A DNA stretch of 64,000 nt from Bacillota bacterium (GTDB lineage Bacteria; Bacillota; Bacilli; Bu12), in the NCBI GenBank assembly GCA_014896485.1, contig JADBKH010000007.1:19963-83962 (forward strand), written 5' to 3'. A model generated the notes under the pieces. It was given only the letters and a program-made list of their open reading frames with translations. It did not search any database and was not told the origin of the DNA. Positions 52,075 through 61,408 of the stretch are shown in pieces; the stretch's first letter is position 1; each line of letters opens with the position of its first letter. Position numbers and translations under genes: made by a program.

Positions 52075-53553
52075 TCAAAGAAGGATGGCGATCAATCCAG
52101 CACTTCCCTCGTTGACGATGCGCTCCAACGTCTCTCGCAATTTTTCTTGGGCATTGAGTGGCAATTGTGCCAATTTACTCTCGATACCATCGCTGACGAT
52201 CGCATAGAGTGATTTTCCAAAGTATTCTGCATCCCACACTTTTTCTGGGTGTTGCTCTAGATCCTCTTGAAGTTGAGCCAATAGGCGCTGAGACTGATCT
52301 TCTGTTCCGACAATCGGCGAAAATTCCGAGGTAACGTCCACACGCAACATGTGGATCGAAGAGGCAGTAGCCCGTAGCTTGATGCCGTAACGGGTACCAT
52401 TGCGAATCACTTCAGGCTTTTCCAGCGTCATCTCTTCCGGTTTGGGACGTACGACACCATATCCGGTCGCTTCACACATTTTTAATGCATCGGCAATGCG
52501 ATCGTACTGCTTTTTGGCTTCTGTCAATTCGCGCAGCAGTCGTAACAACTGGTCTTGCCCTTGGATGTCGACGCCGGCCACTTCAGTCAAGACACGATCA
52601 TACAGTGCCGTGGGTGCTTCCAAAGCAATTTCAGCTGCTCCATCGCCTAAGTCGATATGGGCCAGTTCAGCATTTGCGACAACCTCATACTCTTGAAATC
52701 GATCGAGGGCGGTCTTGACATCGCGCAACTTATGAATATCTTCGATGCAAGTTTCAATTGACTCTGAAAAAGCCCTACGGACCCAATGATCATCATCGAG
52801 CACCCCAACCCATTTGGGTAAGACGATGGAGAGTTCTCGGACAGGGAATTCGTAAAGGACGCGCTTGAGCAGCTCATTGACTTCACTCTCGCCCATGCGA
52901 CTGACATCCAAAGGGACCACTTCGCTCTGGTATTGTGCGGAGAGTTCCGCAGCCAATTCTGTCGTGTCTGCTGACTGAGAATGCACGGAGTTCAGCACAA
53001 TGACAAACGGCTTTCCAGACTCTTGGAGCTCTTTGACGACGCGTCCTTCAGCATTTTGGTAGGCTTCGCGCGGCAACTCGCCAATGCTCCCATCGGTCGT
53101 GACGACAATACCGATGGTGGCATGATCGTTAATCACTTTATGTGTACCGATTTCAGCCGCTTGCTGAAAGGGAACAGCATCAGCAAGCCACGGGGTATGG
53201 ACCATGCGAATCCCCGCCTCGTCTTCATAACCGCGAGCTCCTTCAACTGTATATCCGACACAATCGACCAGTCGCACGCGCAGACGTGCGTTTTCGTCCA
53301 CTTCGATCTCTACGGCTTGATCGGGCACGAATTTGGGCTCTGTCGTCATGATCGTGCGGCCTGCTGCACTCTGAGGAAGCGCATCCAATGCGCGGGCGCG
53401 ATCTGCTTCATTTTGGATGCGCGGTAGCACGGCTACTTCCATGAACCGTTGAATGAAAGTCGACTTTCCAGTACGGACTGGGCCGACGACACCGAGATAA
53501 AAATCACCGTGTGTTCTTTCTGCAAGGTCCCTATACAGGTCAAAATCGGCCAC
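52075..53553 (-). CDS. spoIVA: Stage IV sporulation protein A, coat morphogenetic ATPase
   Basis: Polymerises on the outer forespore membrane and is the base layer of the spore coat. From GTG 53553 (SD ggagggg) the protein has 492 residues, the same as in B. subtilis. N-terminal ATPase domain: Walker A GPVRTGKS (24-31) and LVDCVGYTVEGARGYEDEAGIRMVHTPW; the centre and C-terminus carry the polymerisation and SpoVM-binding region, ending in GSAGLIAILL. A SigE-like promoter is visible upstream. Confidence 0.96.
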   Translation of the reverse strand: MADFDLYRDLAERTHGDFYLGVVGPVRTGKSTFIQRFMEVAVLPRIQNEADRARALDALPQSAAGRTIMTTEPKFVPDQAVEIEVDENARLRVRLVDCVGYTVEGARGYEDEAGIRMVHTPWLADAVPFQQAAEIGTHKVINDHATIGIVVTTDGSIGELPREAYQNAEGRVVKELQESGKPFVIVLNSVHSQSADTTELAAELSAQYQSEVVPLDVSRMGESEVNELLKRVLYEFPVRELSIVLPKWVGVLDDDHWVRRAFSESIETCIEDIHKLRDVKTALDRFQEYEVVANAELAHIDLGDGAAEIALEAPTALYDRVLTEVAGVDIQGQDQLLRLLRELTEAKKQYDRIADALKMCEATGYGVVRPKPEEMTLEKPEVIRNGTRYGIKLRATASSIHMLRVDVTSEFSPIVGTEDQSQRLLAQLQEDLEQHPEKVWDAEYFGKSLYAIVSDGIESKLAQLPLNAQEKLRETLERIVNEGSAGLIAILL

Positions 53554-53620
53554 TGGCTTCCCCTCCAACTCCGCAGGATCCCTGCCCCGAATCGGGGCCG
53601 TGAAGCATTCCGGCCTATGC

Positions 53621-53649
53621 TACTTATGCAGGTACAAGGGCCAATATGC
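53621..53649 (-). promoter_or_regulatory. SigE-type promoter of spoIVA
   Basis: Minus-strand GCATATT (53649-53643) and CATAAGTA (53628-53621) are separated by 14 bp. This fits the mother-cell SigE consensus (-35 ATATT, -10 CATA-x3-T, spacing 14-15). spoIVA of B. subtilis is a known SigE target. The distance to the GTG start is about 60 bp. Confidence 0.6.
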
Positions 53650-53675
53650 GGAGGGAGCAGACAGGACTCTCCGTT

Positions 53676-54998
53676 CTAGGAAATATCGCGTTTTTCCTCA
53701 CGGAAGATCAGCCGCAACGGGATTCCGTCGAGGGGCAATACTTCGCGAAAACGGTTTTCAAGGAAGCGGCGATAGGAAAAATGGAGCAGATCCGTATGGC
53801 GACCAAAGACGACAAATGTCGGTGGACCATCGATGACCTGCGTCACATAGCTCAACCGGATCCTTCTGCCCTTTTCACTGGGTGGTGGCGTCAATTGCAC
53901 TGCTGCTCGCAAAACCTCGTTGAGCAGCGAAGATGAAAAATGCCTGCGCCGGAGATCGGCCAGTTCAATGATAGCAGGCAAGATCTCAGAAATGTGGCGG
54001 CCCGTTACAGCGGAAATAAAAGGGGTTCGGACACCCGGTGCAAACGAGAGCCGTTTGCGGATCTCCGCGCTCAGGCGATCGGCGTGTCGAGGATCCCCCT
54101 GCATTGCGTCCCACTTGTTGACCGCCAACAGCAACGCTGCACCACTTTCCCAAGCCATTCCGGCGATGTGGACATCGTAATCGAGTAATCCAGCTGTAGC
54201 ATCGACGACGAGTAACCCTACATCCGCTCCTTCGAGTGAACGCTTGGCCCGGAGCGCGCTATATCGTTCTGTCTTTTCTAGGATGCGTCCCGGGCGACGA
54301 AGCCCAGCTGTATCGATGAGGCGAAAGTGCCTTCCCATTGCGGAGAGCTCCGTGTCAATTGCATCCCTGGTCGTGCCAGCAATGGAACTGACGACGACGC
54401 GCTCTTCCCCGAGCAAAGCATTGAGTAAGGAGGATTTTCCCACGTTTGGACGGCCGACAATGGCGACGGCAATTTGATCGCTTGGAGGAGACCCTTCTTC
54501 TTCATCTGGTAGCGCAGCGACGAGCTGATCGAGCAGATCGCCAACACCTGTCCCGTGTTCTGCCGAGATGGCATGGGGTTCTCCGAGTCCGAGCGAATAG
54601 AACTCGTAGGGTGCAAAGTGATGGCGATCGACCTTATTGACCACCAAGAGCACTGGCTTGTGTTGGGAGCGTAATTCTTGCGCAATCTCTTCGTCAACAG
54701 TGGTTAGACCACTCACTCCATCCGTAAGAAAGAGGATCGCGTCCGCTTGCTCCATGGCAATGTGTACCTGTTGCAAAACCAGCTGCACAATCTCGTCTGC
54801 CTCTTCACCTTCAGGGGGTAGCAAGCCTCCCGTGTCGATCATTGCAAAGTGCTTGCCATTCCATTGCGCTTCGGCGACCAACCGATCTCGGGTGACACCG
54901 GGTCGATCTTCGACAACAGCGCGCCGTTCACCGATAATGCGGTTGAATAACGTCGACTTTCCCACATTGGGACGACCGACGATCGCTACGTATCGCAC
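53676..54998 (-). CDS. der: Ribosome-assembly GTPase Der (EngA)
   Basis: Double-Era GTPase required for 50S assembly, 440 residues. Two GTPase domains: first with GRPNVGKS (8-15), DTGG and NKVD; second with GRPNVGKSSLLNALLGEE, DTAGLRR and NKWD; followed by a C-terminal KH-like domain (FSSSLLNEVLRAAV ... PPTFVVFGRHTDLLHFSYRRFLENRFRE). GTG 54998 gives the standard N-terminus RYVAIVGRPN; the earlier residues are not conserved. Part of the cmk-S1-der-spoIVA order known from B. subtilis, without plsC and gpsA. Confidence 0.96.
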   Translation of the reverse strand: MRYVAIVGRPNVGKSTLFNRIIGERRAVVEDRPGVTRDRLVAEAQWNGKHFAMIDTGGLLPPEGEEADEIVQLVLQQVHIAMEQADAILFLTDGVSGLTTVDEEIAQELRSQHKPVLLVVNKVDRHHFAPYEFYSLGLGEPHAISAEHGTGVGDLLDQLVAALPDEEEGSPPSDQIAVAIVGRPNVGKSSLLNALLGEERVVVSSIAGTTRDAIDTELSAMGRHFRLIDTAGLRRPGRILEKTERYSALRAKRSLEGADVGLLVVDATAGLLDYDVHIAGMAWESGAALLLAVNKWDAMQGDPRHADRLSAEIRKRLSFAPGVRTPFISAVTGRHISEILPAIIELADLRRRHFSSSLLNEVLRAAVQLTPPPSEKGRRIRLSYVTQVIDGPPTFVVFGRHTDLLHFSYRRFLENRFREVLPLDGIPLRLIFREEKRDIS

Positions 54999-55034
54999 TG
55001 TGCGACACACTCCTCTTCGAATAACCAACGTATC

Positions 55035-55063
55035 GAAAACAGGCGCCGAAGGCGCCTGTTTTC
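55035..55063 (-). terminator. Intrinsic terminator between the S1-domain gene and der
   Basis: 13-bp stem gaaaacaggcgcc / ggcgcctgttttc (55035-55047, 55051-55063). Read on the minus strand the loop closes as a C-TTCG-G tetraloop. The T-rich tail is better on the plus strand, but the minus-strand arm ends with four T residues. Confidence 0.75.
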
Positions 55064-55090
55064 TTCTTTTTTAGCTCGAGCCTCCTGTTT

Positions 55091-56284
55091 TCAGCGATTC
55101 TTTTTGAACAGATCGCCAAAGACGTCGCCGATGGTGAAGCTGCTACCATTGTTTTTGTTATCGTCATATCGGCCGAAATCACGGTGGCCTCGGTCTTCTT
55201 CCGCTTCGCGGATGCTCAGGCTGATGCGTTGGGCTTCAGGATCGATATCCAAGATCTTGACGCGTACCTGATCGCCGACCTCTAACACTTCAGAAGGTGA
55301 GGAAATACGACGATTGGCGATTTGAGAGATGTGGACCAGGCCCTCCAATCCTGGAGCGATCTCTACAAAAGCCCCAAACCCAACCAACCGTTTGACCGTT
55401 CCTGTGACGATATCACCTGGGTGAAAGCGTTCCTCCACATTTTCCCATGGTCCGGGTTGGGTTTGTTTGATGCTCAAAGAGATCCGTCCACGTTCTTCAT
55501 CAACCCGCAGTACCTTGACTTGCACCTGATCTCCTTCATGGATAACTTCGGAAGGATGGCCGACACGGTGCCAGGCAAGCTCTGAAATGTGCACCAGCCC
55601 ATCAACACCGCCTACATCGACAAAGGCTCCAAAGTCAGTGATCCGCTCTACGGTGCCTGTGAGAATTTGCCCGGGTTGAAGTTTGGTCATCAATTCCTCA
55701 CGTTGCGCTTCTCGCTCTTCTTCTAATACAGCACGATGGGAGAGAATCACTTTGTTTGCACTTTTGTCCAACTCAATCACTTTCAGGCGTAAGGTCTTCC
55801 CCTTATAATCAGCAAAGTCTTCCACAAAATGTGTCTCGACTTGTGAAGCTGGAATGAAGCCACGCACACCGACATCGACAACGAGTCCGCCCTTGACGAC
55901 GTCAACGACTTTGGCTTCAAAGGTCTCATTGTTCTCATAGATTTTCTGGAGACGATCCCAAGCACGTACGGCATCGACGGCACGTTTGGAAACTGTGATC
56001 TTATCCTCTTCCTCGTTGACGGAAAGTACCTTCACTTCAATCTTTTGCCCAACGGAAACGACATCTTCGGGTTGTACCAAGCCGGTATTGGAAAGTTCAC
56101 GCTGAGGAATTACGGCGTCGACACGATAACCGATATCCACATAGACCACACCGTTTTCTATCTTTGTGACCGTTCCTTCAACGATATCGCCACGATGGAA
56201 CGTTTGGACCTCTCCCATTTGGCGCTGCAATTCTTCTTCCTCTTGCTGCTCTTGCTCTTGCGGTGTGTTTTCCAACTCGTCCAC
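55091..56284 (-). CDS. S1-domain RNA-binding protein, RpsA/YpfD-like
   Basis: 397 residues with four S1 repeats: [120 protein letters not shown]. In Firmicutes this protein is often called S1 or YpfD, but it is shorter than the six-repeat ribosomal S1 and its ribosome role is disputed. A Gln/Glu-rich N-terminus and a disordered C-terminus ([16 protein letters not shown]) flank the repeats. GTG start with SD ggaggag; cmk stop is 26 bp upstream. Confidence 0.92.
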   Translation of the reverse strand: MDELENTPQEQEQQEEEELQRQMGEVQTFHRGDIVEGTVTKIENGVVYVDIGYRVDAVIPQRELSNTGLVQPEDVVSVGQKIEVKVLSVNEEEDKITVSKRAVDAVRAWDRLQKIYENNETFEAKVVDVVKGGLVVDVGVRGFIPASQVETHFVEDFADYKGKTLRLKVIELDKSANKVILSHRAVLEEEREAQREELMTKLQPGQILTGTVERITDFGAFVDVGGVDGLVHISELAWHRVGHPSEVIHEGDQVQVKVLRVDEERGRISLSIKQTQPGPWENVEERFHPGDIVTGTVKRLVGFGAFVEIAPGLEGLVHISQIANRRISSPSEVLEVGDQVRVKILDIDPEAQRISLSIREAEEDRGHRDFGRYDDNKNNGSSFTIGDVFGDLFKKNR

Positions 56285-56310
56285 AGACGACTCCTCCTAG
56301 CGCCTTCAGT

Positions 56311-56994
56311 TCAGGTTGCACGTGTTCTGCAAAGCGCTTCACAATAATGGACCAATCTATCGACAACCTGCGCAAGCGAGAGTGTGGAAGTGTCGATCAC
56401 CACTGCGTCTGCTGCAGGTACAAGGGGATCGGACTTCCGCTGCTGGTCTGCTTGGTCGCGCCGGCGAATCTCTTCAGCGACTTTCGCAAGAGAAAGCCCT
56501 TGGTTGGAACCACCGATTTCCTCCCAGCGTCGCCGTGCCCGTACTTCAGGTGATGCAGTCAGGTACACCTTCAGATCTCCGTTTGGCATGATCCGAGAGC
56601 CGATATCTCGGCCATCCATAACAATGCCCGGAAGTTGTGCCAGTCGTTTTTGCTGCTCTCCCAGGGCTTGCCGAACGCCCTTGTATTGGGCGACGACGGA
56701 AGCACCACGAGAGACTTCGGGCGTACGCAGATAAGGAGTCACCTCGATGCCATTGACCGAGACGCAAAGCTGGCCTTTGTCGAAAGTGAAGGAGAACTCT
56801 AGAGAGGTGGCAAGCTCGCTAATGCGTTCTTCGTCTTCCAGAGGAATGTTGCGTTGAATCGCCGCCCATGCGACGGCACGATACATCGCTCCTGTATCGA
56901 CGTACTGCAAGCCCAGCCTTTGTGCCAGCGCTTTGGCAACTGTGCTCTTTCCAGCACCGGCGGGTCCATCAATGGCCACGCGGATGGTGCTCAC
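56311..56994 (-). CDS. cmk: Cytidylate kinase
   Basis: Phosphorylates CMP and dCMP. 227 residues; P-loop GPAGAGKS (10-17), DTGAMYRAVA in the NMP-binding region, and MDGRDIGSRIMPNGDLKVYLTAS plus ARRRWEE. GTG 56994 (SD aaagggg) matches the usual N-terminus STIRVAIDGPAGAGKST; the upstream residues of the longer frame are not conserved. Confidence 0.96.
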   Translation of the reverse strand: MSTIRVAIDGPAGAGKSTVAKALAQRLGLQYVDTGAMYRAVAWAAIQRNIPLEDEERISELATSLEFSFTFDKGQLCVSVNGIEVTPYLRTPEVSRGASVVAQYKGVRQALGEQQKRLAQLPGIVMDGRDIGSRIMPNGDLKVYLTASPEVRARRRWEEIGGSNQGLSLAKVAEEIRRRDQADQQRKSDPLVPAADAVVIDTSTLSLAQVVDRLVHYCEALCRTRAT

Positions 56995-57161
56995 ACCCTG
57001 GCCCCTTTCACGAATAAGGCAGGCCATCGGCCTGCCCTTCGTCGCATACCCCATCTACATACCGTGAACAGCGAAAACGACAGAAGTTGGTTGCCGAGTT
57101 GATCTGTCGCCATTTTACTATGCCCTTTGCAATGTTGCAATCGATCAAGGAGATTTTCGGC

Positions 57162-58466
57162 TCATGTTCCACTTTCTCCCGGGAGGCGGCGGGAAATGCC
57201 TTCATATTGACGCTCCATCTCTTGCAAGTACCCTTGTTTGGTTATGGTCGGCTGAAAGCGTGCAACAACTTGATGCAAGATAGCGGCATTGTCCCACAAC
57301 AGGTCCACGATGGTTCCTAGGAGAGTTTTGATGGGCCAAAGATAGACAGCTTCTTTGTCAACTACGTCAAAATCTGCCTGATGTGCGTGACCGCTGACGC
57401 CTCCCCAAAAAGGTTGTGCAACGGGCAGCCACTGAGAAAGATCTCCTAGATCCGTCGAACCCTCTAACAAAGGGGGGCTTTGTACCTGCGCTTTGCCGAT
57501 AAAAGGCACCGCATTGTGCGCGAAAAGGTAATGCAAATCCTTGGACTGCCGCAATGGCCAGTACCCGGGGTAACGTTCAACAATACAGCGGTAATGAACC
57601 AGTCCTTCCAACTGTGCAACCAGCGCTTCAATCTGATCGATGGAGGCCTGGATGGCTTGTCGACTCTCTTCAACAAAGTAGATATCGAGGGTTAACACAC
57701 CTTCCGTGTCATCCTCTTCTCGGTCCAGAACATGCCAGCGCAGACGCTGCCCTTGTGGGTCGGCCAATTGCAGCATGCGTATCAACAGGTTGAGTCGGTA
57801 CAGCGATGATGGTGTACGGGGATCACGGGATTCTGGAAAACGAATGCGGAGCAGTTCGAACCCTGCTGCCCCATCTGAAAGAAACAACTGCGGTTCCGGG
57901 GACTGATGGGCGACATGGACCGAAAGGACCGCTTGAACCTCGTCAAAGATCCCGAGGTGTATGAGTTCCTGTTTGCCCGAAAGAAAGTGAATGGCCCCAC
58001 TTTCGCGCAGGGCAAGCCTTTCATCGAGTTGGATGAACTCTTCGGCCGGTGCTCCGATCAGACGTACGCGACCATGCAGGCTTTCGAGGAGACCCGAGAC
58101 CTTCAGTGCCCAACAGACACCGAGCAGATGCACCAATTGTGCGTGATGGCCGCAGGCATGGGCGGCACCGGTCTGTGCATCGGAGCGAGGATGGTCTGGG
58201 CAACAGACCGCATCCATGTCTGCGACGAGTGCAATGACAGACGTGCTCTTCTTATCTCCGATATCAGCGACAAAGCCTGTTCGAGCAACCGTTGTCGGCG
58301 CTACTCCCAATTCGCGGAGAAAACGCATCATGTAACGCTGCGTGGCAAATTCGAAAAAGCCGTATTCCGGCTTGGAGAACAGGACGGTGCCGATGGTGAC
58401 AAGTTCGGGTGCGTAATAGTCAACGATGTGATACAACATGTGTTTTACGCTCTCTCTTGTGGCCAT
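57162..58466 (-). CDS. M20-family amidohydrolase/metallopeptidase
   Basis: 434 residues. Metal-site signatures are DMDAVCC, AHACGHHAQ and GAPAEEFIQLDERLAL with the catalytic Glu-Glu pair, and a distant GVSGHAHQADF. The sequence belongs to the amidohydrolase branch of peptidase M20 (aminobenzoyl-glutamate hydrolase and N-acyl-amino-acid hydrolases). The substrate is not readable. ATG 58466 with SD gaggagg is chosen over GTG 58484. It is separated from cmk by 167 bp and probably transcribed on its own. Confidence 0.82.
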   Translation of the reverse strand: MATRESVKHMLYHIVDYYAPELVTIGTVLFSKPEYGFFEFATQRYMMRFLRELGVAPTTVARTGFVADIGDKKSTSVIALVADMDAVCCPDHPRSDAQTGAAHACGHHAQLVHLLGVCWALKVSGLLESLHGRVRLIGAPAEEFIQLDERLALRESGAIHFLSGKQELIHLGIFDEVQAVLSVHVAHQSPEPQLFLSDGAAGFELLRIRFPESRDPRTPSSLYRLNLLIRMLQLADPQGQRLRWHVLDREEDDTEGVLTLDIYFVEESRQAIQASIDQIEALVAQLEGLVHYRCIVERYPGYWPLRQSKDLHYLFAHNAVPFIGKAQVQSPPLLEGSTDLGDLSQWLPVAQPFWGGVSGHAHQADFDVVDKEAVYLWPIKTLLGTIVDLLWDNAAILHQVVARFQPTITKQGYLQEMERQYEGISRRLPGESGT

Positions 58467-58600
58467 CGGTGTCCCTCCTCTCAACCCAGCATTGATTTGT
58501 TCAAAGATACCACACTTCCCTCGTCAATCCCAAGAAGACCGAAGAAGGGGCACCCGCATAGCGTAAAGAGAACGGGCATACGAACAAGGAGGAAGCGTCC

Positions 58601-58891
58601 ATGGATGAGAGGGAGAAGATTTTAAAAGAAGTAGCGAAGCAAATCTATACCCAATGGGCAACGCAAATATACACCGAGAGGGACGAGCAACTCGATGTCT
58701 CCATCAGCGTCGATGGGCTTGGAAGGGTTACCGCTGTGCATCTCCCAGTAATGATTTCTCCAAGTCAACGTCCTCTCCTGGAAGGTGCGGTACAACGACT
58801 GTTCAACCAGGCCCTGACCCGACTACGGGAAGAGACGATGTCCAATCTTCCAGGGATTAAAACCTTGATCAAATTCTTTGGGGGTGGATGA
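58601..58891 (+). CDS. Small YbaB/EbfC-like protein
   Basis: 96 residues. A charged N-terminal helix is followed by LDVSISVDGLGRVTAVHLP, a segment in which a gene-product strand pair and a helical LLEGAVQRLFNQALTRLREETMSNLPGI tail recall the YbaB/EbfC nucleoid-protein fold. The match is by pattern only. Perfect SD aaggagg before the ATG. First of three tightly packed plus-strand genes; the next starts directly after its stop. Confidence 0.6.
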   Translation: MDEREKILKEVAKQIYTQWATQIYTERDEQLDVSISVDGLGRVTAVHLPVMISPSQRPLLEGAVQRLFNQALTRLREETMSNLPGIKTLIKFFGGG

Positions 58892-59227
58892 GTGGATATG
58901 CGCATGTTGTTTGAAAAGCTCGCCGGCGAAGAACCTGATCTGTTGCGCAGTCATGTCGGATTGTTGGCACTTCTGAATACGATGAGCGCAATGGAACTCT
59001 TTTCGAGCGTACAAGCAGAAATGGCTGGATCTTCACCGACTTCTCAAAGCGTCGATGAAATTACCAAAATGGCAAAGTCGTTGCTTGGAAATACGGGATC
59101 CCTTTCTCCAGATAAATTGCTGAGTATGCTGACGTCTGGTGCACCATCTTTACCGCCGAAAGCGAAAGAAGAAACGGGGACATCGGATCACGATCTCCAC
59201 CGCGATCGTGCTCCCAAGGGGTCATGA
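58892..59227 (+). CDS. Hypothetical protein (111 aa)
   Basis: No family recognised. Helical N-terminal half (RMLFEKLAGEEPDLLRSHVGLLALLNTMSAMELFSSVQAEMAG), a Ser-rich linker, then MAKSLLGNTGSLSPDKLLSMLTSG and a polar, probably disordered tail. The GTG start follows the previous stop without a gap, and its stop overlaps the ATG of the YkvI-like gene (ATGA). Such packing argues for a real gene whose product acts together with its neighbours. Confidence 0.6.
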   Translation: MDMRMLFEKLAGEEPDLLRSHVGLLALLNTMSAMELFSSVQAEMAGSSPTSQSVDEITKMAKSLLGNTGSLSPDKLLSMLTSGAPSLPPKAKEETGTSDHDLHRDRAPKGS

Positions 59228-60240
59228 AGAACACTCACACCTTTTGGGTGGAAGCGGCTTTGACGTACACAGGAACGGTGATCGGGGCTGGTTTTGCGAC
59301 CGGTCAGGAACTGCTCGCGTTTTTTGTCCGTTATGGAGTCTTTGGATTTTGCGGCATCTTGATTGCTGCTGCTGCCCTCTTTTTTGGGGGCAGCCTGCTC
59401 TTGCGCGTTGGACAAGTCCGTGTGGATAAACGAAACCTCTGGCTTCCTTCTCGCTATGAACGGCTTTTTTACGTTGCTGCGCTGATTGTTACCGCTGCGG
59501 CAATGCTTGCGGGCAGTCGAGCCCTTTTTGAAACTGCGACGGGTCACGGAGGCTGGTGGATCCCCCTGCTTTTGGGGTTCGCCTCCCTCGCACCGGTTGT
59601 CGCAGGCGTCCAAGGACTCTTTGCCATCAACAAATGGATCGTTCCCCTGGTGGTCCTGACCGTTTTTATTACGGCCATCTACAATTTTCTTCAGCCGGAG
59701 GTTCCCATTCCTTCTTCCTCACCTTCTCCTGCTTCTCTCCATGCGCCCTGGCTGCCCGCTTCCCTTGCATACGCTGGGCTTAACCTTTTTTTGGCGATGG
59801 GTGTCTTGTTTGAGATTGGTTCCACACTTCAAGCTCCTCACCAGCGGTGGCAGGTGGCAGGAGGAGGTACGATCTTGCTCTTGGTGTGTATGGCATTGGA
59901 AAGCTCGCTACTTTTCTATCATCCACAATGGACCCATTCACCCATTCCGATGCTCTTTGCAGCACAGCGCTTGGGTGATTGGATGAGGCGCTGGTTTTCA
60001 ATGGTGATTGCCTTAGAGATCTATTCAACGCTGGTTGCCAATCTGTTCGCAGCATTGGCGGTGATGCCTGTTGGAGAAGATCCCCATCGTCTGGGCCACT
60101 CGGCGCTTTTTCTCCTCCTTTCCATCAGCCTTTCCTTGCTCGGCTTTACACAGCTGGTCAATCGCCTCTATCCTCTTCTAGGATTTATCGGCTTGCTACT
60201 CGTCATCCGAACGCTGATTCATCGCCCTGAAGTCGGCTGA
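59224..60240 (+). CDS. YkvI-like multi-pass membrane protein
   Basis: 338 residues, about ten hydrophobic segments and no soluble domain. The start EAALTYTGTVIGAGFATGQELLAFF with its Gly-Ala-Gly-Phe-Ala turn is typical of YkvI, a family related to the APC/LeuT-fold transporters with an unwound first helix. Substrate is unknown. SD aagggg lies in the previous gene. The last 22 bp overlap the 3' end of the convergent GH18 gene. Confidence 0.82.
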   Translation: MKNTHTFWVEAALTYTGTVIGAGFATGQELLAFFVRYGVFGFCGILIAAAALFFGGSLLLRVGQVRVDKRNLWLPSRYERLFYVAALIVTAAAMLAGSRALFETATGHGGWWIPLLLGFASLAPVVAGVQGLFAINKWIVPLVVLTVFITAIYNFLQPEVPIPSSSPSPASLHAPWLPASLAYAGLNLFLAMGVLFEIGSTLQAPHQRWQVAGGGTILLLVCMALESSLLFYHPQWTHSPIPMLFAAQRLGDWMRRWFSMVIALEIYSTLVANLFAALAVMPVGEDPHRLGHSALFLLLSISLSLLGFTQLVNRLYPLLGFIGLLLVIRTLIHRPEVG

Positions 60241-61331
60241 TTGCCCGCTTTGGGAACTGTCTGCTTGATCGCCGACCAAAAGCTCGGATCTTCAAAGCCC
60301 ATTCGCCAGAGTGCGATTCCGTAGAGCTTGTATTTTTGTGCCAGCGCTACCTTTTGCTTAAGGGTAGAGGAAGACTCGAAATAGACTTTCCGCTCAGTAC
60401 CGCTTGGGCCGTAATAAATGTAATACGGCTCTTTGTGTTGGGCATCCCAACGGACATCAGCACCGCGTTGACGGGCTTGCTTGAGGATCTCTTCTGTCGG
60501 TTGGGAAAAGCCGCCGCTTTGATCATCATGCCAATTGTATCCATAGCTGGCTACGCCCAAATAGATTTTGCTGGGGGGTACTCCTTCCTTAATCATCTGC
60601 TGTATGGACGATTCGACCCAATCAAAAGGTGCGACAGGTCCCGCGGTGGAAGATTCACTGTGTTGATCGTAGGCCATCAGCGTCATCCTGTCGACAATGC
60701 CTGCCAGTGGCTTGTACTGGTAGACACCTGACATCTCAGCTGGTACCTGCACATGGGGTAGGACAGCAGCATCCAGCTCTTTTCCTGATCCAAGAGCGTT
60801 TCGCGTCGTACGCATAAAATCGGTCAGTTCGTTGGCAATGTGGCGAAAGTCTTCTTCTCCGGCATTGCCAGGAATGAATTGGGCATCAACCAAGGCGCCA
60901 TCATACCCATTCTTTTTGACGATAGACGCGATATTTGCAGCAGCTTTTTGCCGGGTCTGTTGGTTATGCAAAAAGGTATCCTTCGCCTTTGCGACGTTGA
61001 ACATCGGAGCAACGCGGATGTGATTCTTGCGTGCCAAAGAGACAACTTTGTCGTTCCGATTCCCCTGGATGGATCCATCGGGTTGGATGGAGTACCAAAA
61101 TGGAAAAAGCTCATCGAGCTGGCCCGCATACTTTTGTAGGGAATAGTAGGAGTTATAAGGGCCTTGCTCATCTACATAGAAACCGCCGACATGCAACTGG
61201 TTTTTTGCCGCACCTGCCTGGGCGGCTTGCTGAGGTACCGGAGTTGCGGCTGGCCCACAACCCGCCGCTAGCAGTGCAACGCCCAGCATGCTGATGCTGG
61301 TCCATAAGGCAAACTGTTTTCGATGCAACAT
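60219..61331 (-). CDS. GH18-fold lipoprotein, probably non-hydrolytic
   Basis: 370 residues. Signal peptide with lipobox LLAAGC (Cys25) predicts an outer-face lipoprotein. The rest is a GH18 TIM barrel like spore-cortex and germination enzymes (SleL/YaaH type): LDELFPFWYSIQPDGSI, NGYDGALVDAQF, MTLMAYDQHSESSTAGPVAPFDWVE, KIYLGVASYGYNWH and YGIALWRMGFEDP. The catalytic DG-x2-D-x-E motif reads DGALVDAQ, with Gln (codon CAA) in place of the acid Glu, so hydrolysis is unlikely. SD gggaggtg before ATG 61331. A peptidoglycan-binding or sugar-sensing role is possible. Confidence 0.82.
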   Translation of the reverse strand: MLHRKQFALWTSISMLGVALLAAGCGPAATPVPQQAAQAGAAKNQLHVGGFYVDEQGPYNSYYSLQKYAGQLDELFPFWYSIQPDGSIQGNRNDKVVSLARKNHIRVAPMFNVAKAKDTFLHNQQTRQKAAANIASIVKKNGYDGALVDAQFIPGNAGEEDFRHIANELTDFMRTTRNALGSGKELDAAVLPHVQVPAEMSGVYQYKPLAGIVDRMTLMAYDQHSESSTAGPVAPFDWVESSIQQMIKEGVPPSKIYLGVASYGYNWHDDQSGGFSQPTEEILKQARQRGADVRWDAQHKEPYYIYYGPSGTERKVYFESSSTLKQKVALAQKYKLYGIALWRMGFEDPSFWSAIKQTVPKAGNQPTSGR

Positions 61332-61408
61332 GGGACGACACCTCCCGCTCTATTCAACCGGTAGTGTCGCCCTGTTCTCCTCTTCTCTATGCGCCTAGGG
61401 AAGGGCAC

